Shown here: in pieces, positions 22,461-31,743 of the stretch
Numbering within the stretch: the stretch's first letter is position 1
Layout: each line of letters starts with the position of its first letter
Origin: an uncultured Coriobacteriaceae bacterium
GTDB lineage: Bacteria > Actinomycetota > Coriobacteriia > Coriobacteriales > Eggerthellaceae
Reading direction: 5' to 3'
DNA: 42,302 nucleotides
Assembly: GCA_902779135.1 (NCBI GenBank)
Contig: CACZAR010000021.1
Location: forward strand, 1 to 42,302
Notes under the pieces: model-generated
Seen by the model: the letters and a program-made list of their open reading frames with translations, nothing else
Told to the model about the DNA's origin: nothing
Databases searched by the model: none
Program-made: the position numbers and the translations under genes

Positions 22461-25400
22461 CTATGGCTTAATCAGGCTCTCAAGCGTTTCGAAGAGGGCT
22501 TCTGGTTCGACCGGCTTCGACAGATGCGCATTCAGGCCTGCTTGCAAGCTTCGCTGCACGTCCTCGTCGAAAGCGTTCGCCGTCAACGCGATGATAGGAA
22601 TCTGCTTCGCGTCCTCGTGGTCAGAAGCGCGGATGACCCTTGTGGCCTCCAGGCCGTCCATCTCGGGCATGCGCATGTCCATGAGGATTGCATCGTAATA
22701 TCCGCTTGGGTGCTCGGTAAACATATCCACAGCGATGCGGCCGTTCTCTGCCAGGTCGACATTCATTTCACGCATTGCCAGCACCATAGCCATGATCTCG
22801 GCGTTCACCGGCATGTCTTCGGCCAGGAGCACGCGGCGTCCCTTGAGGTCGGCGCGGACGGGCGCCATTGCCTCGCCCTTCTTCTTGAAGGCCGTCTTGA
22901 ACTCGTCGAGCACGCTGCCCGCGAACAAAGGCTTGGCAACGAAGGTGTCCACGCCAGCATTGATTGCCTCGTCTGCCACCTCGTCCCAGTTGTAGGAGGT
23001 CAAGATGATGATGGGGGCGTCATTGCCGACGATCGATCGGATTTGCCTCGTCGTCTCGATGCCGTCCATGTCCGGCATCTTCCAGTCAACGAGCAGCAGA
23101 TTGTAGTCTGCTCTCCTGGCATGACGGACCTTCACCATCTCTATAGCCTCTGCGCCTGAGGAGGCGACCTCGCAGGTGATGCCGACCTGCTTCAAGATGA
23201 TCTGCGCATGCTCCAGCGCGATTGGATCGTCATCGATTGCGAGGACGCTGAGCATCCGGGGGTTCAGGTTCTCCTCGAAAGCATCGCTGCTCTTCCGATC
23301 CGATTCCTCCAGCGTCACTGTCACGTAGAACGTCGTGCCGACGCCCTTCGTGCTTTCCACCTCGATATGGCCGTTCATCAGTTCGACGATGCTCTTCGTG
23401 ATGGGCAGGCCCAGGCCGGTGCTTCCGTACTTGCTGGTAGTGGAGGCATCTTCCTGGCTGAACGCCTCAAAGATGTGGGGAAGATACTCTTCGCTCATGC
23501 CGATGCCGGTGTCCTTGATGGTGAGCTTCAGCGTGCACTTGCGGTCGTAGCGCCTGCCCTCCTCGATGAGGAACGTCACCGTGCCGCCTTCCGGCGTGAA
23601 TTTGACGGCGTTGCCCAAAATGTTGATCATGACCTGCTTGAGCTTCATGCTGTCACCGACGTAGTAGTCGTCGATGGTGCCGATCGTGCGGCAGTCGTAC
23701 GTAATTCCCTTGTCGGTGCACTGACCGCTGATGATGGTGTTGACCTGCTTGAGATCGTTGGCGAACGAGAACTCATCGTTCTTGATGATCATCTTCCCCG
23801 ATTCGATGCGAGACATGTCGAGGATGTCATTGATGATGCCGAGCAAGTGCTGTGCCGAGGCGCCGATCTTCAACAGGTATTCTTCGACAGCGTCGGGAAC
23901 ATCAGGCTCGTTGAGGGCAATGTTGTTCAAGCCGATGATGGCGTTCATGGGCGTGCGAATCTCGTGGCTCATGTTGGAGAGGAAAGCCGTTTTGGCCTTG
24001 CTGGCCTGCTCTGCTGCTGTGAGTGCGTCTGATAGCGCCTGCTGTTGCTCGAGTCCCGCGCGCGTTTCGGCATCAACGTCGGCGAAGCACGCCCCGACAT
24101 TGTGGACGATTCCGTCGTCTCGGTCTTCGGGGTGGCGGACTCCAGCAAAGCGCACGGCCTCGTAGGACTCCTTGCCGTTGACGTTGATCATGTAGCGATA
24201 CGAGATGACGTCATTGTCCTTGAGCCCCTCGCGTATGGAATCGGGCTGAATGAAGTTCAGGAACTCTTCGCGGTACTGCTCCAAGATGTAATGGTTGCAG
24301 TATTCGGTCACGGCTTCGAGGTAGTCGAACTCTTCGCCAACTTCAAGCCCAGGCAAGTCTTTGCGTGCCTGGTAGCATACGCCCTTATTGCGGTCGAGCT
24401 CAAGGTAGTAGACGCTTCGATAATCGGAGGACAAGGCCGTGATCATCTTGCTCTGCTGCTCTTGCTCGGTCTTTTGGGCCAACAGCTGGTCCTGCAACGC
24501 AATCTTCTCTTCCATCTCCTGGCGCTTGATGCGGTTCTCGGTTTCGGCGGTCTCCTGCTCGAGCGCGAGCCGAGCGTTCTTGCGCATCTGGGATGCGATG
24601 AAGAGGAACATCGCGGCGAGGACGATGACTGTCAGAATGGTTTGGATCAAGCTCCGTTGGATAATCCCGTCCGACACCGAGCCGATGCGCTCGCTGATAA
24701 CGTCGTCTCTAATCAGGTAGGTGAGGAACCAGTTGGTTCCCTCGATGGGAGCGTAACTCAGGGTCTCGGTCACGCCGTCGTACGTGAAGGTGGCAATGCC
24801 CCTGTTGCCTTCGGCGAAATCGCGCAAAAGCTGGTCATAAGAGTATCCAGAGTCGAATTCGGCGTGTGCTAGTGCATCCAGAAGATTGTCTTCCGCTGCA
24901 AGTCCGCCCAAAACGGTGTTGCTGAGGGCAATGCCGTCGTTCGTGTACATGTTGCAGAACGTGGCATCGGTGCTCTGCGAAGCCATCGAGACGCCTTGCA
25001 GCATGACGTCCATGTCGATTTCCATGGCGCAGGCAATGAGCTTGTTTCCATTGAGGGACAGGTTGAGGTCGCGAATAGGCACCGCAATAACGACTTTTTT
25101 ATCGGGGTCGTTCACGTTCCTGATGGTGATTCCCGGTTCGGAAAGCGCTTGATAGTCGAAGGCGAATTGGCTCGCATCGCTCAGAATGCCCTCATCGGCC
25201 GTGTACATCAGGTTGTTCTCGTCGATGAACGCAAATCGGTCCAGGTTGAAGAGCTGTTTCATATTGCGTTGGTACGAGCGCAGGTGGTCGAGATCGCTCA
25301 GGTCGTTCTCGTCGATCATCGTAACGGCGACGTTGATCACGTTGACGTTGTTCTTGAGGTTGTCTTCCACGACCTGTTCGCGGCGACCGGCAAGTTCGTC

Positions 25401-25553
25401 CAAGTACAACAAGCTGACCGAGCGGGCGGCTTGTTCCGTATCATGCCGAGCGCTTTGCCCCATCCAGACCGTGCCAAGCACCAGTATGATCAAGACAAGC
25501 GCGCCACCCACAATCGCTATCGGAGTTGTCAGGTTCCGTTTTTTGCTTTCCAT
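22461..25553 (-). CDS. Hybrid histidine kinase with extracellular sensor and two receivers
   Basis: The 1030 residues are arranged as follows: membrane segment 12-33; an extracytoplasmic domain of about 265 residues with double-Cache character; membrane segment about 305-325; coiled coil; PAS-like domain about 375-500; HisKA (LSNMSHEIRTPMNAIIGL); HATPase (MINILGNAVKFTPEGG, DTGIGMS, GSTGLGLPI); and two receivers with intact acceptor Asp (LLLVDWKMPDMDG and ILMDMRMPEMDG). The protein probably binds a small extracellular ligand. It has no HPt domain of its own, so the separate HPt protein at 28912 is a likely phosphate carrier. It lies 27 bases downstream of the BvgS-like gene and 47 upstream of the permease-kinase gene. 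Confidence 0.93.
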   Translation of the reverse strand: MESKKRNLTTPIAIVGGALVLIILVLGTVWMGQSARHDTEQAARSVSLLYLDELAGRREQVVEDNLKNNVNVINVAVTMIDENDLSDLDHLRSYQRNMKQLFNLDRFAFIDENNLMYTADEGILSDASQFAFDYQALSEPGITIRNVNDPDKKVVIAVPIRDLNLSLNGNKLIACAMEIDMDVMLQGVSMASQSTDATFCNMYTNDGIALSNTVLGGLAAEDNLLDALAHAEFDSGYSYDQLLRDFAEGNRGIATFTYDGVTETLSYAPIEGTNWFLTYLIRDDVISERIGSVSDGIIQRSLIQTILTVIVLAAMFLFIASQMRKNARLALEQETAETENRIKRQEMEEKIALQDQLLAQKTEQEQQSKMITALSSDYRSVYYLELDRNKGVCYQARKDLPGLEVGEEFDYLEAVTEYCNHYILEQYREEFLNFIQPDSIREGLKDNDVISYRYMINVNGKESYEAVRFAGVRHPEDRDDGIVHNVGACFADVDAETRAGLEQQQALSDALTAAEQASKAKTAFLSNMSHEIRTPMNAIIGLNNIALNEPDVPDAVEEYLLKIGASAQHLLGIINDILDMSRIESGKMIIKNDEFSFANDLKQVNTIISGQCTDKGITYDCRTIGTIDDYYVGDSMKLKQVMINILGNAVKFTPEGGTVTFLIEEGRRYDRKCTLKLTIKDTGIGMSEEYLPHIFEAFSQEDASTTSKYGSTGLGLPITKSIVELMNGHIEVESTKGVGTTFYVTVTLEESDRKSSDAFEENLNPRMLSVLAIDDDPIALEHAQIILKQVGITCEVASSGAEAIEMVKVRHARRADYNLLLVDWKMPDMDGIETTRQIRSIVGNDAPIIILTSYNWDEVADEAINAGVDTFVAKPLFAGSVLDEFKTAFKKKGEAMAPVRADLKGRRVLLAEDMPVNAEIMAMVLAMREMNVDLAENGRIAVDMFTEHPSGYYDAILMDMRMPEMDGLEATRVIRASDHEDAKQIPIIALTANAFDEDVQRSLQAGLNAHLSKPVEPEALFETLESLIKP

Positions 25554-25580
25554 ACGAGGCCTTTCGCCGCTTCTCGCCTT

Positions 25581-28500
25581 TTATGGGATGAGCTCGTTGA
25601 GAGTCTCAAGAATCTTGGGTATGTCGTAGGGCTTCGCAAGGTGGCCGTTCATTCCGACCGACAAAGCCAGGTTTGCATCTTCCTCAAACGCATTTGCAGT
25701 GACTGCGACGATGGGGATGTTCGCCTTTTCGGCGTCTTCGAGCGATCGAATCTGCCTCGTTGCCTCGTAGCCGTCCATGCGTGGCATTTGGATGTCCATG
25801 AGGATGATGTCGAAATGCCCTGCGGGTGCCGCCTTCATCGTTTCGATTGCCTCGACGCCGTCTGACGCTATCTCGACCTCGAAGCCGGAATCCTTCAGGA
25901 CCATTTCGGCAATCATCTGGTTCATCTCGTTGTCTTCCACGAGCAGCACTCGTTTGCCGGAGAAATCTCGCGGGGTCACGCTTTGATCGGAGTCATCGAC
26001 GGAAGACGTGAAAGGCTTTGCAAGCACGTCCCTGAGCTCGGACATGAACAAAGGCTTCGAGCAGAAGGCCGTGACGCCTGCCTCCCTCGCCTCTTGCTCG
26101 ATGTCGGCCCAATCGTATGCGGTGAGGATAATGATCGGGGTGCTGTCACCAATGAACTTTCGAATCTGGCGCACGGTTTCGATACCGTTCTGGTCAGGCA
26201 TGAGCCAGTCGATGATGTACACGTTGAACTCGTCGGCCTGGTCGACCGCCTCTTTGGCGCGAATCACAGCCTCTTTGCCGTAGTTCGTCCAAACAGGGCG
26301 CATGCCGATTTCCCGCAACATCGAGCACACGGAAAGGCAGGTGTGCGTGTCGTCGTCGGCAACCAAGGCACGCAGCCCGTCGAACTCGGGAACTCGTTCG
26401 GGTTTCGCCGACTTCCCGCTTATCTTGCAGGGGATATCGACGGTGAACTCGCTGCCCTTGCCCTCTTCGGACACCACCGTGATGGTGCCTCCCATCATGT
26501 CGACGATGTTCTTGGTGATGGCCATTCCCAGGCCCGTTCCCTGGATGCCGCTGACGGTGCTGGTTTGCTCACGCGTGAATGCCTCGAAGATCGTCTTCTG
26601 GAACTCCTCGCTCATCCCTATGCCATTGTCCTTGATTTGGAATTCGAAGTTCGCAACGCCTTCGGAGGATGAAGGTTTCTCGATGACGCGGAAGCTGATG
26701 GTCCCGCCGCTCGGCGTGAACTTGATGGCGTTGGAGAGGAGATTGAGCAGCACCTGGTTGAGGCGCAGTTTGTCGATGATGATGTCCTCGTGCACGACAT
26801 CTTGCGTGTCGATGAACAGCTCGAGTTGTTTGGAGGTGACGTTGGACTGGATGATCGTCCTCAGGTCGTGGACGACATCGGGTAAGTGCACGTCGGTTTC
26901 TTCGAGGGTCATCTTGCCGCTCTCGATGCGGCTCATGTCGAGCACATCGTTGATGAGGGACAGGAGATGTTCGCTCGAAACCGCAATCTTGCCAAGATAA
27001 TCCTTAACTTGTTCCTCGTTATCGATATGGGAAGCCGCAAGCGCAGTGAAGCCGACGATGGCGTTCATCGGCGTGCGGATGTCGTGGGACATGTTGTTCA
27101 GGAACGTGGTCTTGGCACGATTGGCGTGCTCTGCGGCAACGAGGGCGTCCGACAAGGCCTTCTCGCCCTTTGCGAGCTCTTGGTTCTTCGCCTCGAGCTC
27201 TTCGAGGGCGGCTTCCTTCTCGACCACGAGCCTATCCCTGCGCCTCGCCTCATGAATGAGGAAGATGATTACAAGTGCGGCGAGTGCGAACAGAATCGTT
27301 CCTACGGTGGCCATATTGTCCAAAATCATGTCAATCAGACTGTAGGAGCGCAAGCCTTCCGTGTACCGATACGACAAGCCTTGGGCGTAATCTGCCCCAA
27401 TGACGTTGACGCCGCGGTTCAGCAGCTTTAAAAGCCCCATGTTGCCGATTTCGACGCCGAAGCAGCGTTCGTCGTCGCGTGTCGTCTGGCGCATCGACAA
27501 TTCTTTGTAGGCCCTGTTTTTCAATATGTCGTTCGCGCGCAGGCCGTTGAGCGTGGTGCAGCTCACCTTGCCGTCGAGCACGGCGTGGAGGCAATCGTCG
27601 ATAGAGGGGTAGAACGCAATTTCCGCATCTGGGAAGTTCGTCCGGATGTAGTAGTACTGCATCCGGTTGTTTTCGTTGACCGCAAACGAGGATGTCGTGT
27701 TTTCGGTGAACTCGCCCTTGAAGACGAGCTCCGTCGAGGCCGAGACGACGGCGTTCGATTGATAGATGCCGTTCTCTTCGGAATAGTACAGCCCGCCGCC
27801 AACGGGGAACGCCACATCGATGACATCTGCACGCACGTCGGCAATCATCTCGTCGTAGCTCTTGTATCCGCTGTATGTGATGTTGAGATTGGAGATTCCC
27901 AGGTTGTTGAAAATCGCTGGCACGACATCTTTCACGAGTCCTGTGACATGCCCGCTTGCGTCCGTGTCGCTGTAGGGGAGATAGTTCTCTAGATAGCCGA
28001 CACGCAGGGTGTCGTGCGTGTTGATCCATTCCCGCTCGTCAACTGAAAACGCCCGCGAGGAAATGCTGCTCGAGTAGTATTTCGTGCGCAAGGAGCTCAC
28101 GAAGTTCGGTTCCTCGATGGACAATTGCGTTTGTGCGGAATTCAGCTCTGCAAGCAGGTCGGGGCGACTGATGGTCGTACAGAGATAGTAGTCGGATGAA
28201 CCGAAGGCAAAGAGCACCTCGGCGTGATTTCGTCCGTAAGCTCCGTCCCCTTCAGCGGCCATGACGTCCAGGTCGCCGGAATCGAACGCCGCGAAGAGTT
28301 CCTCGTAGTCATCGAATGTGATCACTTCGGCCGCTATCTGCTGGCCGTTGAGGTAGCGGTTGAGCGCATCGGCGATGGCGCTGTTGAGTACCCCGATCTT
28401 TTTGCCATTCAACGAGTCGGGATTGATGGTGGTTTCTGCATCGGTATCGTGCTTAACAAGGGTATACGTTTCGTTGCCCATTGGAGCGCTCGGATAACCG

Positions 28501-28853
28501 ATAAACGCTGCTCGGTCTTCCTTGAACGCCAAGCCCGCCAGAAGGTCTATGTCACCATCCAGAAGCTTTTGGTAGAGCGTGCTGAAATCGTCGTATACGT
28601 ATTCGTATTCCCACCCGGTGTATTCGGCAAGCTTGCGATAATACTCGTAAGCGTAGCCTGCCTTCACAGCGTCGTCTCGAGCACCTTCCTGGAAGACCTC
28701 GTTTTCGTAATAACCGACGCGCACCGTTTTCGAATCGTTCTCATCTGCCCAGGCTGCATCAGGCGATGTGGCGACGAGTGCAACTGCGCCCAAAAGAGCA
28801 AACAGGACTCCCAACATGAAAAACGTCCATGTTGCTTTTCTTCCGACGGTCAT
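25581..28853 (-). CDS. BvgS-like hybrid kinase with two solute-binding sensor domains
   Basis: The 1090-residue protein has a signal anchor (about 9-30) and two tandem family-3 solute-binding domains (about 42-265, starting VRVGYYENEVF; about 285-500, starting LRVGYLENYLPY). These are like the Venus-flytrap sensors of BvgS/EvgS that bind amino acids or related solutes. A membrane segment (about 510-530) and coiled coil precede HisKA (MSHDIRTPMNAIVGF), HATPase (LLNLLSNAIKFTPSGG, DNGIGMS, GTGLGMAI) and two receivers (YIIDWLMPDQNG; ILMDIQMPRMDG). The ATG at 28853 is chosen because GAGGAGG lies eight bases upstream at 28862-28868; an earlier in-frame ATG overlaps that site. It follows the HPt gene by 58 bases. 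Confidence 0.94.
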   Translation of the reverse strand: MTVGRKATWTFFMLGVLFALLGAVALVATSPDAAWADENDSKTVRVGYYENEVFQEGARDDAVKAGYAYEYYRKLAEYTGWEYEYVYDDFSTLYQKLLDGDIDLLAGLAFKEDRAAFIGYPSAPMGNETYTLVKHDTDAETTINPDSLNGKKIGVLNSAIADALNRYLNGQQIAAEVITFDDYEELFAAFDSGDLDVMAAEGDGAYGRNHAEVLFAFGSSDYYLCTTISRPDLLAELNSAQTQLSIEEPNFVSSLRTKYYSSSISSRAFSVDEREWINTHDTLRVGYLENYLPYSDTDASGHVTGLVKDVVPAIFNNLGISNLNITYSGYKSYDEMIADVRADVIDVAFPVGGGLYYSEENGIYQSNAVVSASTELVFKGEFTENTTSSFAVNENNRMQYYYIRTNFPDAEIAFYPSIDDCLHAVLDGKVSCTTLNGLRANDILKNRAYKELSMRQTTRDDERCFGVEIGNMGLLKLLNRGVNVIGADYAQGLSYRYTEGLRSYSLIDMILDNMATVGTILFALAALVIIFLIHEARRRDRLVVEKEAALEELEAKNQELAKGEKALSDALVAAEHANRAKTTFLNNMSHDIRTPMNAIVGFTALAASHIDNEEQVKDYLGKIAVSSEHLLSLINDVLDMSRIESGKMTLEETDVHLPDVVHDLRTIIQSNVTSKQLELFIDTQDVVHEDIIIDKLRLNQVLLNLLSNAIKFTPSGGTISFRVIEKPSSSEGVANFEFQIKDNGIGMSEEFQKTIFEAFTREQTSTVSGIQGTGLGMAITKNIVDMMGGTITVVSEEGKGSEFTVDIPCKISGKSAKPERVPEFDGLRALVADDDTHTCLSVCSMLREIGMRPVWTNYGKEAVIRAKEAVDQADEFNVYIIDWLMPDQNGIETVRQIRKFIGDSTPIIILTAYDWADIEQEAREAGVTAFCSKPLFMSELRDVLAKPFTSSVDDSDQSVTPRDFSGKRVLLVEDNEMNQMIAEMVLKDSGFEVEIASDGVEAIETMKAAPAGHFDIILMDIQMPRMDGYEATRQIRSLEDAEKANIPIVAVTANAFEEDANLALSVGMNGHLAKPYDIPKILETLNELIP

Positions 28854-28911
28854 GGTGGGACCTCCTCTCATCATTGTCGGCCTGAACGGGATGAGGCTCG
28901 CTTGCTATCGG

Positions 28912-29244
28912 CTACAGTGCGAGGAACTCGTTCCATTTGAGCATGATCGCATCAACCAAGGCGGGGTAGTCGGCGTCTTCCTTGACACGCAACAGCTCGG
29001 TGATTTCGGACATAGGCTCGAAAAGAGGGGTGATGGCCAGGTTGCCCAGAACGCCCTTCAGCGCATGGGCGGCTTCGAATGCGGCGTCGAGATCGCCGGC
29101 GTCAATGGCAGCTTTCAGGGATTCGAACCCTTTTTCTCCCTTCAAGGATTCGACCAGGCGCAGGTAGAATCCTTCGTTGTTCATGCATCGGCCGAGGCCT
29201 TCGTCAACGTTCGCGCCGAATGCGATCAGGTCGTCAAGTGTCAT
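28912..29244 (-). CDS. HPt phosphotransfer protein
   Basis: The 110 residues form a single four-helix HPt domain. AAHALKGVLGNLAI carries the phospho-accepting His near residue 62, and no other domain is present. It should shuttle phosphate between receivers of the adjacent hybrid kinases and the REC-EAL protein encoded just upstream. The ATG at 29244 follows GGGAGCTCGCT. The gene lies 61 bases after the REC-EAL gene and 58 before the BvgS-like kinase gene, consistent with one transcript. Confidence 0.92.
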   Translation of the reverse strand: MTLDDLIAFGANVDEGLGRCMNNEGFYLRLVESLKGEKGFESLKAAIDAGDLDAAFEAAHALKGVLGNLAITPLFEPMSEITELLRVKEDADYPALVDAIMLKWNEFLAL

Positions 29245-29305
29245 AGCGAGCTCCCATCTCTCGGTTGTTCCGTTGTGCGGTCGGGTCGGTACCACATAGC
29301 TAGTG

Positions 29306-31510
29306 CTAGTAAATGTCCGAACTCGTTCGTTTCGTGCGTATGTTCATGTCGGCCAGTGCCTGTTGTATCTGCATGTTGATGTTGCTGATGCCCACGACGA
29401 TATGGTGGTCATCGTTCTCGCGGGCCTTGATGGCTTTCATGGCGTGGTACACGGGGCGACCGTTTTCCACAATGCGGTATGTCATGTAGAAGGGGTGGTG
29501 CCCCGCGAGCTGCAGGAGCAGCGTGTTCTTCTGCGTGTTCAGCCCGACTCTCATCTCATCATCAGGGTAGATCGCCTCGAACAAGAGGCCCCACGCATCT
29601 TCGAAGAAGTTCGATCCGCTGTTCTCGATCTGGAGGTTCTCGGGTTTGCCTTGTGAGGTGAATTCGACGTAGTGGTCGCTTTCGATGTCGACGTAGAAGA
29701 TGGCATCGAACCCGGCTGCAAGCGCGTGGGTGACTTCGCCGAAAGCCCCTGACCTGCGAGGGGGCACGATTTCGCGCGAAGGCGTCAACTTTTCGGGAAC
29801 CGCCACGTCGATCTCGTTTCGTTCGGCGACGAATTTCTCGAATTCGCCTGCTGGAACCGGAGGGGAGAAATAGTAGCCCTGCACACGGTCGCATCCCATG
29901 TCACGCAAGGCAACCAGTTGCTCCTCGGTTTCCACGCCCTCTGCGATGACAGGGACCGAAAGGTAGTCGGCGATGTCGATGATGATCTCGATCATCTTGG
30001 TGTCGCCGCCTTCTGCGAATGCGCTTCGAATGAACTGCATGTCGAGCTTCAAAGCGTCGAGCGGCAAGGACGAGAGCATGTTGAGCGAGGAATAGCCCGT
30101 ACCGAAGTCGTCCATTTCCACCTGGAAACCGATGTTGCGCAGATTGCTGACGGTGTCGATGATCTGCTCCGAATCCTGCGTGTAGGCCGATTCGGTGATT
30201 TCGAGGAGAAGCTCGTTTGTGCTCAGGTCGTATTCCTGGAGCACGCCGAGCAGGATGCTGTCGAGATGCGGGTCGTACATGTCGATGCGCGAGACGTTGA
30301 CGGACACCGGCACCACGAAGTTGTACCGTGTCTTCCAGTCTTTGATCTGAGCAGCGGCGGCGCGCCATACGAAGATGTCGAGGCGTTGGATGAGGCCGTT
30401 CTCCTCGAAGAGGGGAATGAAAGCGCCTGGCGATACCATTCCGAGCGTCGGATGGTTCCAGCGGATGAGGGCCTCGGCGCTCACCAGCACGGGAATCTCG
30501 GACTGGATGTCGAATTTCGGTTGGAAGTACACCTGGAACTGCTGTTCCTTGATAGCGGTTGCGAAGTCGTCGATCAGGCGCTCCGAATACAGCTCTTTTT
30601 CATGCAGCAGGGAATCGTATATGCCGATTCGGGTGGCGAAGCTGCCGCGAACCGTGTCGGCTGCCATCTGGGCACGGTCGAAACGTCTTTCGATCTCAAG
30701 TGACTTGTCGACGGATTCGTATACGCCCATGCGCAGCCATGTTTGGGTGTCTTCGGCATTCTCGTCGGCGATTCCCCTCGAGGCCTTTTCAAGAATGGTT
30801 TTGTAATCTTGGCCGTGGGGGCAATACGCCATGAACGTGTCAGCTTCGCTTCGGCAGACGATGCCACCAGCTTCGCGCACAGCGGAGAGAAGCTCGTTTG
30901 CGACGCAACGCAGCACTTCGTTACCGTAATTCGTACCGAACCGCTCGTTAATGAGGCGGAAGTGGTTGATGTCGACGATAACGGCATCCATGTCCGTGGT
31001 GCTGTGATGGTGGTCGAACTGCACGGCATACTGGTAAAAGTACTCGCGGTTGAACAAGCCGGTCAGCTCGTCGCGTTCGGTTTTCGTGATGATGAGCCGG
31101 TCTTCGTGCAGCTCGATTGCGCGTTGGATGCGCGCATGGATGACGTTTGCTTGCGGATAGGGTTTGGAGATGAAGTCATTAGCCCCGAGGTGCAAGCTTT
31201 CGACTTCGGCGTTCTGGTCAGACGTCGCGACGATGACGGGGATGTTGGCCAATTCGGGGTCGGCGCGCATGGCATGGAGGGCATCCGTGCCGCTCATGAC
31301 GGGCATCTTCAAGTCCAAAATAATGAGCGAGAGAACACCTTTGCTCCTGCGCGCCACTTCCAGCGTCTCTTCGCCGTTTTCGGCGAAGAGCAGCTCGTAA
31401 TCGTTCTGCAGGATTTCGCGCAGGATCTCCCTGTTTATGAACTCGTCGTCGGCAATGAGCAGCAGTCGTTTCCCATTTTCCGAATGAAATTTCTCATGGC
31501 TCTTGAGCAT
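29306..31510 (-). CDS. Response regulator with degenerate GGDEF and intact EAL domain
   Basis: The 734 residues hold a receiver (14-130; IILDLKMPVMSG carries the acceptor Asp), a GGDEF domain (about 145-300) whose active-site motif reads EADTF and so is very probably inactive as a cyclase, an EAL domain (about 310-555), and a C-terminal PAS-like domain (about 600-730). The EAL residues appear complete: SAEALIRW, VSVNVS, LLLEITES, MDDFGTGYSS, LKLD, AEGVET and VQGYYF. The protein should hydrolyse c-di-GMP when phosphorylated, or with phosphorylation as a switch. It is the first gene of the signalling operon and the only receiver protein here with an enzymatic output. GGTGGAG precedes the ATG. 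Confidence 0.94.
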   Translation of the reverse strand: MLKSHEKFHSENGKRLLLIADDEFINREILREILQNDYELLFAENGEETLEVARRSKGVLSLIILDLKMPVMSGTDALHAMRADPELANIPVIVATSDQNAEVESLHLGANDFISKPYPQANVIHARIQRAIELHEDRLIITKTERDELTGLFNREYFYQYAVQFDHHHSTTDMDAVIVDINHFRLINERFGTNYGNEVLRCVANELLSAVREAGGIVCRSEADTFMAYCPHGQDYKTILEKASRGIADENAEDTQTWLRMGVYESVDKSLEIERRFDRAQMAADTVRGSFATRIGIYDSLLHEKELYSERLIDDFATAIKEQQFQVYFQPKFDIQSEIPVLVSAEALIRWNHPTLGMVSPGAFIPLFEENGLIQRLDIFVWRAAAAQIKDWKTRYNFVVPVSVNVSRIDMYDPHLDSILLGVLQEYDLSTNELLLEITESAYTQDSEQIIDTVSNLRNIGFQVEMDDFGTGYSSLNMLSSLPLDALKLDMQFIRSAFAEGGDTKMIEIIIDIADYLSVPVIAEGVETEEQLVALRDMGCDRVQGYYFSPPVPAGEFEKFVAERNEIDVAVPEKLTPSREIVPPRRSGAFGEVTHALAAGFDAIFYVDIESDHYVEFTSQGKPENLQIENSGSNFFEDAWGLLFEAIYPDDEMRVGLNTQKNTLLLQLAGHHPFYMTYRIVENGRPVYHAMKAIKARENDDHHIVVGISNINMQIQQALADMNIRTKRTSSDIY

Positions 31511-31526
31511 GGCCTACTCCACCTTT

Positions 31527-31616
31527 TGCAATGACTATATATGTACGTGCAATTATAAGACTTGCAACTGGCTAATCTGGCTGCAATGCCGATATGTAGT
31601 GGAAACGACTGCAATG
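31527..31616 (-). promoter_or_regulatory. Promoter region of the signalling operon with TGCAATG repeats
   Basis: A TATAAT -10 box on the minus strand (31552-31557) lies 41 bases before the first gene. TGCAATG occurs three times on the plus strand (31527-31533, 31582-31588, 31610-31616), with two partial TGCAA copies between. The repeats flank the promoter and may be binding sites. No convincing -35 hexamer is seen, which fits an activator-dependent promoter. The rest of the gap 31511-31743 holds only the hairpin at 31682-31710. Confidence 0.45.
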
Positions 31617-31681
31617 ACAATCCGTGAATTATCGAACGTCGTCCAGCACGAATAAGGGTTTTTGGGTCGGGTGAATTGAGC

Positions 31682-31710
31682 GAGCGGGCTTGCACGAAGC
31701 AAGCCCGCTC
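31682..31710 (-). terminator. Probable terminator of the ECF transporter operon
   Basis: GAGCGGGCTTGC (31682-31693) pairs perfectly with 31699-31710 around a five-base loop, 34 bases beyond the ecfT stop on the minus strand. The following minus-strand bases are only weakly T-rich. Confidence 0.65.
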
Positions 31711-31743
31711 TTGGGGTTGGGGAACGAGAGCCGCTTATGTTCT

